Positions 44,801 through 59,800 of a stretch of 64,000 nucleotides of DNA are shown one piece after another; within the stretch, counting starts at the first letter, position 1; each line of letters begins with the position of its first letter. The position numbers and the translations under genes are program-made. Source of the DNA: Xestospongia muta (lineage: Eukaryota > Porifera > Demospongiae > Haplosclerida > Petrosiidae); NCBI GenBank assembly GCA_963693285.1, contig OY848918.1:5895876-5959875 (forward strand). The letters are read 5' to 3'. A model generated the notes under the pieces. That model worked only from the letters and a program-made list of their open reading frames with translations. It was not told the origin of the DNA and made no database searches.

Positions 44801-47800
44801 ACAATACCACGAGTCATCACCTGACTTGGCTGTTTATATGAGGATTTATTTGTTTCATTCAAAAGGAGAAGAACATTATAAAGGAAAAAGAGTCAGCTTT
44901 GGCAAAGTCAAAAAGGTCCCAATGTAATTTTACTTAAACATTTGACATTGTACATTTGGCACTTAAATGTTATCCTTTAAAATAGACTTTCATCAATAAC
45001 AATAACAACAATTTGATTCACTAACAATAACTAAAGCAAATACTCACATCAATTTTGTGAACAATCAATAACAAAAACTAAAATTCAAACAATTTTTGTA
45101 CAATAACAATAACAGTAACTAAATACAAATTCAATACTTTTACAACACTATAGGTAATAAATGTAATTGTCTTAAGATTTATGCAGTGATTAATTTTCCT
45201 GCTTATTTAGCGCAAATTGATGGATAAAGTTTAAAATTCTCTAGAAATAGAAGTGTAGTTTACTTACATGTACCTCCTATTGAGGTACTGATAATAACAT
45301 AAAGAGGTACAAGTTATATTGTTCCCAGATTTTAAAATAATTTGATTTAAAAATTCTCCAAAAATAGTTATCATTGATGTGTTTAGTCATTTCCTACATG
45401 TTACATCATGACAATTAAAATAGATAATTTAAAATAGATAATTTAAAGACAAGATATATTTATAAAATCTGTGTTTTGTACTGTTAGTGTAGTGTGTTAG
45501 TAGTTTAATTTGAGAATTAATAATTTCATTGTTGATACAATAGAGGGGATGGAGTGCCCTTCATTATGCAAGTCATGAAGGATATACAAATATTGTGGAA
45601 GTATTAGTCAACCATAATGCTGACATCAACATTGTTACTAAGGTAACTCAATTGATGAGAATGAGCATTTTTAATGTAATCTTTAAAGTGTGTAAATTGA
45701 TTGACAGTAACTCTTAAAGAAGACATATCATATTCATTATAGTGATATTAAAATAACTGAGACAAACAAACATGAGCGAAGTAGTAAAGCCAGTATGGAC
45801 ATGCCTACATAGTAGCCACACTAAAACACTTAAACATATTATCATATGTAAAGTGTATCATGCTATAGTCTGTCAAACAATTTGGATCAGTTTTACAGAA
45901 CTCCCTTTTCAAAATACAGATACCCACTATTTTAAAGAAATTCTTTATATGGTTTGATAATAGTATATGATGATGTATTTTAAAGCATTTTAGTTGAGAG
46001 TCAAAAGCTAGCTTTATGTGTAAGCTTTCCTTCTTTGTTTTTTAATATATTTACTATGACAAAACATCAATTCTCTCCACATTAACAACAATAATATGTA
46101 ACTTAACAAAGTCAGATATTGTAAATGTTAAAATAGTGATACATGAGACAGAAATAAGAATTAACTACAATGTGACATTTTGTCTGCATTTTTTTTTGTT
46201 TTCATATTAATAATGCTATGATATAATGTAATATAATTTCTGAGTGTATTTAAATGCAATATTTTTATTTTATTTACTAAATTGCTTTTTCTTTCCATAT
46301 TAATAATGCTGTGGCTACTTGTCATATGATTGTGTCATTTACAATATAATAGTTTGTAAGTGTGATATAATGTAATATAAATTCTAAGTGTATTTCAATT
46401 CAATATTTTTATTTTATTTACTAAATTGCTTTTTCTTTTCATATTAATAACTATGTGACTACTTGTCATATGATTGTGTCATTTACAATATAATAGCAGG
46501 TAAGTGTGATATAATGTAATATAAATTCTAAGTGTATTTCAATTCAATATTTTTATTTTATTTATTTAATTGCTTCTTTCTTTTCGTGTTTATGATTCCA
46601 TGACTACTTGTCATCTGATTGTGTCATTTTACAATATAATAGTCGGTAAGTGTTATATAATGTAATATAAATTCTAAGTGTATTTCAATGCAATATATTT
46701 ATTTTGTTTATTTAATTTCTTCTTTCTTTCCATGTTTATGATTCCATGTCTACTCTGTCATCTGACTGTGTTATTTACAATATAATAGTTTGTAAGTGTG
46801 ATATAATGTAATATAAATTCTGAGTGTATTTCAATGCAATATTTTTATTTTTTTACTAAATTGCGTTTTCTTTCCATATTAATAATGCTATGACTACTTG
46901 TCATATGATTGTGTCATTTACAATATAATAGCTGGTAAGTGTGATAAAATATATTATAAATTCTAAGTGTATTTCAATGCAATATTTTTATTTTATATAT
47001 TTAATTGCTTCTTTCTTTCCATGTTTATGATTCCATGACTACTTGTCATTTGATTGTGTCATTTACAATAAATAGCTGGTAAGTGTGACATAATATAATA
47101 TAAATTCTAAGTGTATTTCAATCCAATATTTTTATTATATTTACTAAATTTTTTTCTTTCCATATTAATAATGCTGTGACTACTTGTCATCTGATTGTGT
47201 CATTTACAATATAATAGCTGGTAAGTGTGATATAATGTAATATAAATTCTATTTGTATTTCAAAGAAGGGACACAAAGATGTTGTTTTGATTTTAACTCA
47301 GAAAGGAGCCAATTTAGACCTTGTTGACAGAGTAAGTGTTTATATACATATAACAAGCCCTGTAGAAGTAAAGATAAAAGGAAGTTCTTTTGTATAAAGA
47401 AAGTTGATAATTATGATAGTTTTGTAATTATGAAGACACTGTTAAAGTTGAATTATTAGGACAATGTAGAAAGCCCTCATCATATTATTAAGCAAAAGTT
47501 TGATCGTTTTACAATGTGTGCTATTATCAATTTTCCTACTTATTATACACTATACAAACAAACATGAGCAAAGAAGTAAAGCCAGTATGGACATGCCTAC
47601 ATAGTAGCCACACTAAAACACTTAAACATATTATCATATGTAAAGTGTATCATGCTATAGTCTGTCAAACAATTTGGATCAGTTTTACAGAACTCCCTTT
47701 TCAAAATACAGATACCCAGTATTTTAAAGAAATTCTTTATATGGTTTGATAATAGTATATGATGATGTATTTTAGAGCATTTTAGTTGAGATTCAAAAGC

Positions 47801-50800
47801 TAGCTTTATGTGTAAGCTAAAAGAAAAGTTGTGTTTAATAGAAATTCAATTTTCCTTCTTTGTTTTTAATTATGTTTACTATGACAAAATGTCAATTCTC
47901 TCCACATTAAGAACAATAATATCTAACTTAACAAAGTCAGATACTGTTATTGTGATACATGAGACAAATATAAGGATTAAGTACAGTGTGTCATTTTGTT
48001 TGCATTATTTTTTATCTTTCCATGTTTATGATATCATGATTACTTGTGATCTGAATGTCTCATATACAATTTAATAGGAGGTAAGTATAATATAAATTCT
48101 AAGTGTATTTCAATTCAATGTTTTCATTTTATTTATTAAATTGCTTTTTATTTCCATATCAATAATGCTGTGACTACTGTCATCTTATTGTATCATTTAC
48201 AATATATTAGTGGATAAGCGTGATATAAACTTTAAGTGTATATCAATGCAATATTTTTATTTATTTATTTAATTGCTTCTTTCTTTCCATGTTTATGTTT
48301 CCATAACTACTTTTCATTTAAATGTGTCATTTACAATATAATAGTCGGTAAGTGTGATAATAAATTCTAAGTATATTTTCATTCAATATTTTCATTTATT
48401 TACTAAATTGCTTTTTCTTTCCATATTAATAATGCTATGACTACTTGTCATCTGATTGTGTCATTTACAATATAATAGCAGGTAAGTGTGATATAATGTA
48501 ATATAAATTCTAAGTGTATTTCAATTAAATATTTTTATTTTATTTATTTAATTGCTTCTTTCTTTCCATGTTTATGATTCCATGACTACTTGTCATCTGA
48601 ATGTGTCATTTACAATATAATAGGAGGTAAGTGCGATATAATGTGTTTATAAATTCTATTTGTATTTCAATGCAATGTTTCATTTTATTTACTAAATTGT
48701 TTTGTTTTTCATAATTATAGTATAGGATTACTTGTGTTTATTGTGATGTAATGATTATGTATATATTACAGTATGTTATTTGTATTAGGTCATTATTGTA
48801 ATAATTATTGAGAGTGATTTAATTAGTTTATGAATGATTATTTTGATTAATATAATGTTGTCTTAATTTGTAATGTTACTAGTATAGTGATGTAATACAT
48901 ACATAACAGTCCTAATATTGATAATATAGAACTGTTATGATGTGTTGTCTTGGTACACATTAATGGGTTATTATAATATATTTAGGAGGGATCTACTCCA
49001 GTCATGTTAGCAGCAAAGAAGAGACACAAAGATATTGTTTTGATTTTAACTCAGAAAGGAGGCAATTTAGACCTTGTTAACAGAGTAAGTGTTTATATAC
49101 ATACAACAAGCCCTGTAAAAGTAAAGATAAAAGAAAGTTTTTTGTTTAAAGAAAGTTGATAATTTTGATAGGTTTGTAATTATGAAGACACTGTTAAAGT
49201 TGAATTATTACATTTAATTTTGTGGTGAATAAGATGAATATTGGAAGAAGGACAAGGTAGAAAGCCCTGATCATATTAATAGGCAAAAGTTTGATCATTT
49301 TACAATGTGTGCTATGATCAATTTTCCTACTTATTATACACTAATTGATAGATAAAGACAATATGTTTTTATGATTTTTTAAACGATCAGTTCAGATGTA
49401 TACACAAGTATAGTAGTGACATCACAATATGAAGTATGATTTGTTTAGCTTTGAAATATCATTTTAAATTGTCTAGAAATAGAAGTGTAGTGTACTTATA
49501 TGTACCTCCTATTAAGGTACTGACATGAATTAAAATAGTTGATAACATGAAAAGCTGTATACAAGTTATATTGTTGGCAAGTGCTGAATTGTTTGATTTA
49601 AGAAAATGTCAAAAAAATGATTATCAGTAATGTATGTAGTGATTTCCTACATATTATATCATGACAATTAAAGAGGAAAATTAAAAGACAATATATATTT
49701 TTACGAAATTTGTTTTTTTGTGCTGTTAGTGTAGTGTGTTAGTAGTTTAATTTGAGAGTTAATAATTTGATTGTTGATACAATAGAGTGGATGGAGTGCC
49801 CTTCATTATGCAAGTCATGAAGGATATACAAATATTGTGGAAGTATTAGTCAACCATAATGCTGACATCAACATTGTTACTAAGGTAACTCAATTGATGA
49901 GAATGAGTATTTTTAATGTAATCTTTAAAGTGTGTAAATTAATTTACAGTAACTCTTAAAGAAGACATATCATATTCATTATAGTGATATTAAAATAACT
50001 GAGACAAACAAACATGAGTGAAGTAGTAAAGCCAGTATGGACGTGCCTACATAGTAGCCACACTAAAACACTTAAACATATTATCATATGTAAAGTGTAT
50101 CATGCTATAGTCTGTCAAACAATTTGGATCAGTTTTACAGAACTCCCTTTTCAAAATACAGATACCCACTATTTTAAAGAAATTCTTTATATGGTTTGAT
50201 AATAGTATATGATGATGTATTTTAAAGCATTTTAGTTGCGAGTCAGATTCTAGCTTTATGTGTAAGCTAAAAGAAAAGTTGTGTTTAATAGAAATTCTTT
50301 GTTTTTCATTATGTTACTATGACAAAATGTCAATTCTCTCCACATTAACGACAATAATATGTCACTTAACAAAGTCAGATACTGTAATTGTGATAGATGA
50401 GACAAAAATAAGGATTAAGTACAGTGTGACATTTTGTTTCCATTATATTTTTATCTTTCCATGTTTATGATATCATGATTACATGTGATCTGAATGTCTC
50501 ATATACAATTTAATAGGAGGTAAGTATAATATAAATTCTAAGGGTATGTTTTCATTTTATTTACTAAATTGCTCTTTCTTTCTATATCAATAATCCTGTG
50601 ACTACTTGTCATCTGATTGTGCCATTTACAGAATAATATTTCTATTTTATTTATTTAATTGCTTCTTTCTTTCCATGTTTATAATTTCACGTCTACTTGT
50701 CATCTGATTGTGTCATTTACAATATAATAGGAGGTAAGTGTGATATAATGTAATACAAATTCTAAGTGTATTTAATGCAATATTTTTATTTTATTTATTT

Positions 50801-53800
50801 AATTGCTTCTTTCTTTCCATGTTTATGATTCCATGACTACTTCTCATCTGATTGTGTCATTTACAATATAATAGTTGGTAAGTGTGATATAATGTAATAT
50901 AAATTCTAAGTGTATTTCAATCCAATATTTTTATTTTATTTATTTAATTGCTTCTTTCTTTTCATGTTTATGATTCCATGGCTACCCTGTCATCTGATTG
51001 TGTCATTTACAATATATTAGCGGGTAAGTGTGATATAATGTAATACAAAAAATTAAGTGTATTTCAATGTAATGTTTTTATTTTATTTATTTAATTGCTA
51101 ATTTCTTTCCATGTTTATGATTCCATGGCTACTCTGTCATCTGATTGTGTCATTTACAATATAATAGTTTGTAAGTGTGATATAATGTAATATAAATTCT
51201 GAGTGTATTTCAATACAATGTTTTTATTTTATTTATTTAATTGCTTCCTTCTTTCCATATTTATTATTCCATGACTACTTGTCATCTGGTTGTGTCATTT
51301 ACAATATAATAGTCCGTAAGTGTGATATAATGCAATATAAATTCTAACTGTATTTCAATTCAATGCTTTCATTTATTTATTAAATTGCTTTATGTTTCCA
51401 TATTAATAATGCTGTTACTACTTGTCATCTAATTGTGTCATTTACAATATAATAGTCGGTAAGTGTGATATAATGTAATATAAATTCTAAGTGTATTTCA
51501 ATGCAATATTTTTATTTTATTTATTTAATTGCTTTTTTCTTTCCATGTTTATAATTTCACGTCTACTTGTCATCTGATTGTGTCATTTACAATATAATAG
51601 TCGGTAAGTGTGATATAATGTAATATAAATTCTAAGTGTATTTCAATGTAATATTTTTATTTTATTTATTTAATTGCTTTTTTCTTTCCATGTTTATAAT
51701 TTCACGTCTACTTGTCATCTGATTGTGTCATTTACAATATAATAGTCGGTAAGTGTGATATAATGTAATATAAATTCTAAATGTATTTCAATGCAATATT
51801 TTTATTTTATTTATTTAATTGCTTTTTTCTTTCTATGTTTATTATTCCATGGCTACTCTGTCATCTGAATGTGTAATTTACAATATAATAGTCGGTAAGT
51901 GTGATATAATGTAATATAAATTCTAAGTGTATTTCAATGCAATATTTTTATTTTATTTATTTAATTGCTTTTTTTTTCTATGTTTATTATTCCATGGCTA
52001 CTCTGTCATCTGAATGTGTAATTTACAATATAATAGTCGGTAAGTGTGATATAATGTAATATAAATTCTAAGTGTATTTCAGTTCAATGTTTTCATTTAT
52101 TTACTAAATTGCTTTTTGTTTCTATATTAATAATGCTGTGACTACTTGTCATCTGATTGTGTCATTTACAATATAATAGTCTGTAAGTGTGATATAATGT
52201 AATATAAATTCTAAATGTATTTCAATGCAATATTTTTATTTTATTTATTTAATTGCTTTTTTCTTTCCATGTTTATAATTTCACGTCTACTTGTCATCTG
52301 AATGTGTCATTTACAATATAATAGTCGGTAAGTATGATATAATGTAATATAAATTCTAAGTGTATTTCAATGTAATATTTTTATTTTATTTATTTAATTG
52401 CTTTTTTCTTTCTATGTTTATTATTCCATGGCTACTCTGTCATCTGAATGTGTAATTTACAATATAATAGTCGGTAAGTGTGATATAATGTAATATAAAT
52501 TCTAAGTGTATTTCAATTCAATATTTTCATTTATTTACTAAATTGCTTTTTGTTTCTATATTAATAATGCTGTGACTACTTGTCATCTGATTGTGTCATT
52601 TACAATATAATAGTCGGTAAGTGTGATATAATGTAATATAAATTCTAAGTGTATTTCAATGCAATATTTTTATTTTATTTATTTAATTGCTTTTTTCTTT
52701 CTATGTTTATTATTCCATGGCTACTCTGTCATCTGAATGTGTAATTTACAATATAATAGTCGGTAAGTGTGATATAATGTAATATAAATTCTAAGTGTAT
52801 TTCAATTCAATGTTTTCATTTATTTACTAAATTGCTTTTTGTTTCTATATTAATAATGCTGTGACTACTTGTCATCTGATTGTGTTATTTACAATATAAT
52901 AGTCGGTAAGTGTGATATAATGTAATATAAATTCTAAATGTATTTCAATGCAATATTTTTATTTTATTTATTTAATTGCTTTTTTCTTTCCATGTTTATA
53001 ATTTCACGTCTACTTGTCATCTGATTGTGTCATTTACAATATAATAGTCGGTAAGTGTGATATAATGTAATATAAATTCTAAGTGTATTTCAATGTAATA
53101 TTTTTATTTTATTTATTTAATTGCTTTTTTCTTTCCATGTTTATAATTTCACGTCTACTTGTCATCTGATTGTGTCATTTACAATATAATAGTCGGTAAG
53201 TGTGATATAATGTAATATAAATTCTAAATGTATTTCAATGCAATATTTTTATTTTATTTATTTAATTGCTTTTTTCTTTCTATGTTTATTATTCCATGGC
53301 TACACTGTCATCTGAATGTGTAATTTACAATATAATAGTCGGTAAGTGTGATATAATGTAATATAAATTCTAAGTGTATTTCAATGCAATATTTTTATTT
53401 TATTTATTTAATTGCTTTTTTTTTTCTATGTTTATTATTCCATGGCTACTCTGTCATCTGAATGTGTAATTTACAATATAATAGTCTGTAAGTGTGATAT
53501 AATGTAATATAAATTCTAAGTGTATTTCAATTCAATGTTTTCATTTATTTACTAAATTGCTTTTTGTTTCTATATTAATAATGCTGTGACTACTTGTCAT
53601 CTGATTGTGTCATTTACAATATAATAGTCTGTAAGTGTGATATAATGTAATATAAATTCTAAATGTATTTCAATGCAATATTTTTATTTTATTTATTTAA
53701 TTGCTTTTTTCTTTCCATGTTTATAATTTCACGTCTACTTGTCATCTGATTGTGTCATTTACAATATAATAGTCGGTAAGTGTGATATAATGTAATATAA

Positions 53801-56800
53801 ATTCTAAGTGTATTTCAATGTAATATTTTTATTTTATTTATTTAATTGCTTTTTTCTTTCCATGTTTATAATTTCACGTCTACTTGTCATCTGATTGTGT
53901 CATTTACAATATAATAGTCGGTAAGTGTGATATAATGTAATATAAATTCTAAATGTATTTCAATGCAATATTTTTATTTTATTTATTTAATTGCTTTTTT
54001 CTTTCTATGTTTATTATTCCATGGCTACTCTGTCATCTTAATGTGTAATTTACAATATAATAGTCGGTAAGTGTGATATAATGTAATATAAATTCTAAGT
54101 GTATTTCAATTCAATGTTTTCATTTATTTACTAAATTGCTTTTTGTTTCTATATTAATAATGCTGTGACTACTTGTCATCTGATTGTGTTATTTACAATA
54201 TAATAGTCGGTAAGTGTGATATAATGTAATATAAATTCTAAATGTATTTCAATGCAATATTTTTATTTTATTTATTTAATTGCTTTTTTCTTTCCATGTT
54301 TATAATTTCACGTCTACTTGTCATCTGATTGTGTCATTTACAATATAATAGTCGGTAAGTGTGATATAATGTAATATAAATTCTAAGTGTATTTCAATGT
54401 AATATTTTTATTTTATTTATTTAATTGCTTTTTTCTTTCCATGTTTATAATTTCACGTCTACTTGTCATCTGATTGTGTCATTTACAATATAATAGTCGG
54501 TAAGTGTGATATAATGTAATATAAATTCTAAATGTATTTCAATGCAATATTTTTATTTTATTTATTTAATTGCTTTTTTCTTTCTATGTTTATTATTCCA
54601 TGGCTACACTGTCATCTGAATGTGTAATTTACAATATAATAGTCGGTAAGTGTGATATAATGTAATATAAATTCTAAGTGTATTTCAATGCAATATTTTT
54701 ATTTTATTTATTTAATTGCTTTTTTTTTTCTATGTTTATTATTCCATGGCTACTCTGTCATCTGAATGTGTAATTTACAATATAATAGTCTGTAAGTGTG
54801 ATATAATGTAATATAAATTCTAAGTGTATTTCAATTCAATGTTTTCATTTATTTACTAAATTGCTTTTTGTTTCTATATTAATAATGCTGTGACTACTTG
54901 TCATCTGATTGTGTCATTTACAATATAATAGTCTGTAAGTGTGATATAATGTAATATAAATTCTAAATGTATTTCAATGCAATATTTTTATTTTATTTAT
55001 TTAATTGCTTTTTTCTTTCCATGTTTATAATTTCACGTCTACTTGTCATCTGATTGTGTCATTTACAATATAATAGTCGGTAAGTGTGATATAATGTAAT
55101 ATAAATTCTAAGTGTATTTCAATGTAATATTTTTATTTTATTTATTTAATTGCTTTTTTCTTTCCATGTTTATAATTTCACGTCTACTTGTCATCTGATT
55201 GTGTCATTTACAATATAATAGTCGGTAAGTGTGATATAATGTAATATAAATTCTAAATGTATTTCAATGCAATATTTTTATTTTATTTATTTAATTGCTT
55301 TTTTCTTTCTATGTTTATTATTCCATGGCTACTCTGTCATCTGAATGTGTAATTTACAATATAATAGTCGGTAAGTGTGATATAATGTAATATAAATTCT
55401 AAGTGTATTTCAATTCAATATTTTCATTTATTTACTAAATTGCTTTTTGTTTCTATATTAATAATGCTGTGACTACTTGTCATCTGATTGTGTCATTTAC
55501 AATATAATAGTCTGTAAGTGTGATATAATGTAATATAAACTCTAAGTGTATTTCAATGCAATATTTTTTTAAATTTATTTAATTGCTCCTTTCTTTCCAT
55601 GTTTATGATTCCATGACTACTTGTCATCTGAATGTGTCATTTACAATATAATAGTCTGTAAGTGTGATATAATGTAATATAAATTCTAAATGTATTTCAA
55701 TGCAATATTTTTATTTTATTTATTTAATTGCTTTTTTCTTTCTATGTTTATTATTCCATGGCTACTCTGTCATCTGAATGTGTAATTTACAATATAATAG
55801 TCGGTAAGTGTGATATAATGTAATATAAATTCTAAGTGTATTTCAATTCAATATTTTCATTTATTTACTAAATTGCTTTTTGTTTCTATATTAATAATGC
55901 TGTGACTACTTGTCATCTGATTGTGTCATTTACAATATAATAGTCGGTAAGTGTGATATAATGTAATATAAACTCTAAGTGTATTTCAATGCAATATTTT
56001 TTTTATTTATTTAATTGCTCCTTTCTTTCCACGTTTATGATTCCATGGCTACTCTGTCATCTGATTGTGTCGTTTACAATATAATAGTTGGTAAGTGTGA
56101 TATAATGTAATATAAATTCTAAGTGTATTTCATTGCAATATTTTTATTTTATTTATTTAATTGCTTCTTTCTTTCCATTTTTATGATTTCATGTCTACTC
56201 TGTCATCTGATTGTGTCATTTACAATATATTAGCGGGTAAGTGTGATATAATGTAATATAAATTCTGAGTGTATTTCAATACAATGTTTTTATTTTATTT
56301 ATTTAATTGCTAATTTCTTTCCATGTTTATGATTCCATGGCTACTCTGTCATCTGATTGTGTCATTTACAATATATTAGCAGGTAAGTGAGATATAATGT
56401 AATATAAATTCTGAGTGTATTTAAATACAATGTTTTTATTTTATTTATTTAATTGCTAATTTCTTTCCATGTTTATGATTCCATGGCTACTCTGTCATCT
56501 GATTGTGTCATTTACAATATAATAGTTTGTAAGTGTGATATAATGTAATACAAATTCTGAGTGTATTTCAATACAATGTTTTTATTTTATTTATTTAATT
56601 GCTTCTTTCTTTCCATATTTATTATTCCATGACTACTTGTCATCTGGTTGTGTCATTTACAATATAATAGTCGGTAAGTGTGATATAATGCAATATAAAT
56701 TCTAACTGTATTTCAATTCAATGTTTTCATTTATTTATTAAATTGCTTTATGTTTCCATATTAATAATGCTGTTACTACATGTCATTTAATTGTGTCATT

Positions 56801-59800
56801 TACAATATAATAGTCGGTAAGTGTGATATAATGTAATATAAATTCTAAATGTATTTCAATTCAATATTTTTTATTTTATTTATTTAATTGCTTCTTTCTT
56901 TCCATTTTTATGATTTCACGTCTTCTTGTCATTTGATTGTGTCATTTACAATATAATTGCGTGTAAGTGTAATATAATGTACTTGTTATCTGATTGTGTC
57001 ATTTACAATATAATAGCGGGTAAGTGTGACATAATGTAATATAAATTCTAAGAGTATTTCAATGCAATATTTTTATTTTATTTATTTAATCACTCCTTTC
57101 TTTCCATGTTTATTATTCCATGTCTACTTGTCATCTGATTGTGTCATTTACAATATAATAGTCGGTAATTTTGATATATTGTAATATTAATTCTAAGTGT
57201 ATTACAATGCAATTTTTTAATTTTATTTATTTAATTGCTTCTTTCTTTCCATGTTTATGATTTCATGGCTACTCTGTCATCTGATTGTATCATTTACAAT
57301 ATAATAGTGGGTAAGTGTGATATAATGTAGTACAAATTCTACTCTGTAAAAATTGATTTGTTGATTTAACTAATATATTGTTATACAGTTTGCATGCAGA
57401 AAAATTAATGTAATGTAAAAGTAAATTAAAATATAAATTTTAAGTGTATTTAATTCAATGTTTTTATTTATTTAAAAATTGATTTTTTTGCATATTAATA
57501 ATGCTGTGACTACTTGTCATCTGATTGTGTCATTTACAATATAATAGCGGGTAAGTGTGATATAATGTAATATAATTCTAACTGTATTTCAATGCAATAT
57601 TTTTTTAATTTATTTAATTGCTTCTTTCTTTTCATGTTTATGAATCCATGATTACTTGTCATCTGATTGTGTCATTTACAATATAAAAGCGGGTAAGTGT
57701 GATATAATGCAATATAAATTCTAAGTCTATTTCAATTTAATATTTTTATTTTATTTATTTAATTGCTTCTTTCTTTCCATGTTTATGATTCTATGGCTAC
57801 TTGTCATCTGATTGTGTCATTTACAATATAATAGTGGGTAAGTGTGATATAATCTATTATGAATTCTAAGTGTATTTCAATGCAATATTTTTATTTTATT
57901 TATTGAAATGCTTCTTTCTTTCCATGTTTATGATTCAATGACTACTTGTCATCTGATTGTGTCATTTAAATATGATAGTCGGTAAGTGTGATATAATGTA
58001 ATATAAATTCTAAGTATATTTCAATGCAATATTTTTATTTTATTCATTTAATTGCTTCTTTCTTTCCATGTTTATGATTCCATGTCTACTCTGTCATCTG
58101 ATTGTATCATTTACAATATAATAGTCGGTAAGTGTGATATAATGTAATATAAATTCTAAGTGTATTTCAATGTAATGTTTTTATTTTATTTATTTAATTG
58201 CTTCTTTTTTTTCCATGTTTATTATTCCATAACTACTTGTCATCTGATTGTGTCATTTACAATATAATAGCGGGTAAGTGTGATATAATGTAATACAAAT
58301 TCTAAGTGTATTTCAATGTAATGTTTTTATTTTATTTATTTAATTGCTTCTTTCTTTCCATGTTTATTATTCCTTGACTACTTATCATCTGATTGTGTCA
58401 TTTACAATATTATAGCAGGTAAGTGTGATATAATGTAATATAAATTTTAAGTGTATTTCAATTTAATGTTTTCATTTATTTACTAAATTTTTTTTTGTTT
58501 ACATATTAATAATGCTGTGACTACTTGTCATCTGATTGTGTCATTTACAATATAATAGCTGGTAAGTGTGATATAATGTAATATAAATTGTAAGTGTATT
58601 TCAATGTAATATTTTTATTTTATTTATTTAATTGCTTCTTTCTTTCCATGTTTATGATTTCACGTCTTCTTGTCATCTAATTGTGTCATTTACAATATAA
58701 TAGGAGGTAAATGTGATATAATGTAATATAAATTCTAAGTTTATTTCAATGCAATATTTTTATTTTATTTATTTAATTGCTTCTTTCTTTCCATGTGTAT
58801 GATTTCATGGTTACTTTGCATCTGATTGTGTCATTTACAATATAATAGTTGGTACGTGTGATATAATGCAATATAAATTCTAAGTGTATTTAATTCAATG
58901 TTTTTATTTATTTACTAAATTGCTTTTGTTTCTCTATTAATAATGCTGTGACTACTTGTCATCTGATGGTGTCATTTACAATATAATAGCTGGTAAGTGT
59001 GATATAATGTAATATAATTCTAAGTGTATTTCATTGTATATTTTTATTTTATTTATTTAAATGCTTCTTTCTTTTCATGTTTATGATTCCATGACTACTT
59101 GTCATCTGATTGTCTCATTTACAATATAATAGGAGGTAACTGTGATATAATGTAATATAAATTCTAAGTGTATTTCAATGCAATATTTTTATTTTATTTA
59201 TTTAATTGCTTCTTTCTTTCCATGTTTATGATTCCATGGCTACTTGTCATCTGAATGTGTCATTTACAACGAAATAGTTGGTAAGTGTGACATAATGTAA
59301 TTATAAATTCTATTTGTATTTCAATACAATGATTTGATTTGATTTACTAAATTGTTTTGTTTTTCATAATTATAATATTGTGATTACTTGTCTTTATTGT
59401 AATGTAATGATTATGTATAAACTACAGTATTTTATTTGTATTAGGTCAACATTGTAATAATTATTGAAAGTGATTTAATTAGTTTATGAATGATTATTTT
59501 GATTAATATAATGTTGTCTTAATTTGTAATGTTACTAGTATAGTGATGTAATACATATAGAACAGTCCTAATATTGATAATATAGAACTGTTATGATGTG
59601 TAATCTTGGTACACATTAATGGGTTATTATAATATATTTAGGAGGGATCTACTCCAGTCATGTTAGCAGCAAAGAAGGGACACAAAGATGTTGTTTTGAT
59701 TTTAACTCAGAAAGGAGGCAATTTAGACCTTGTTAACAGAGTAAGTGTTTATATACATACAACAAGCCCTGTAATAGTAAAGATAAAAGAAAGTCTTTTT

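Noticed and set aside
50440..59400. CRISPR-like regular repeats
   Set aside because: Whole 145-bp monomers repeat without unique spacers. The DNA is eukaryotic with introns, and no cas genes are present.
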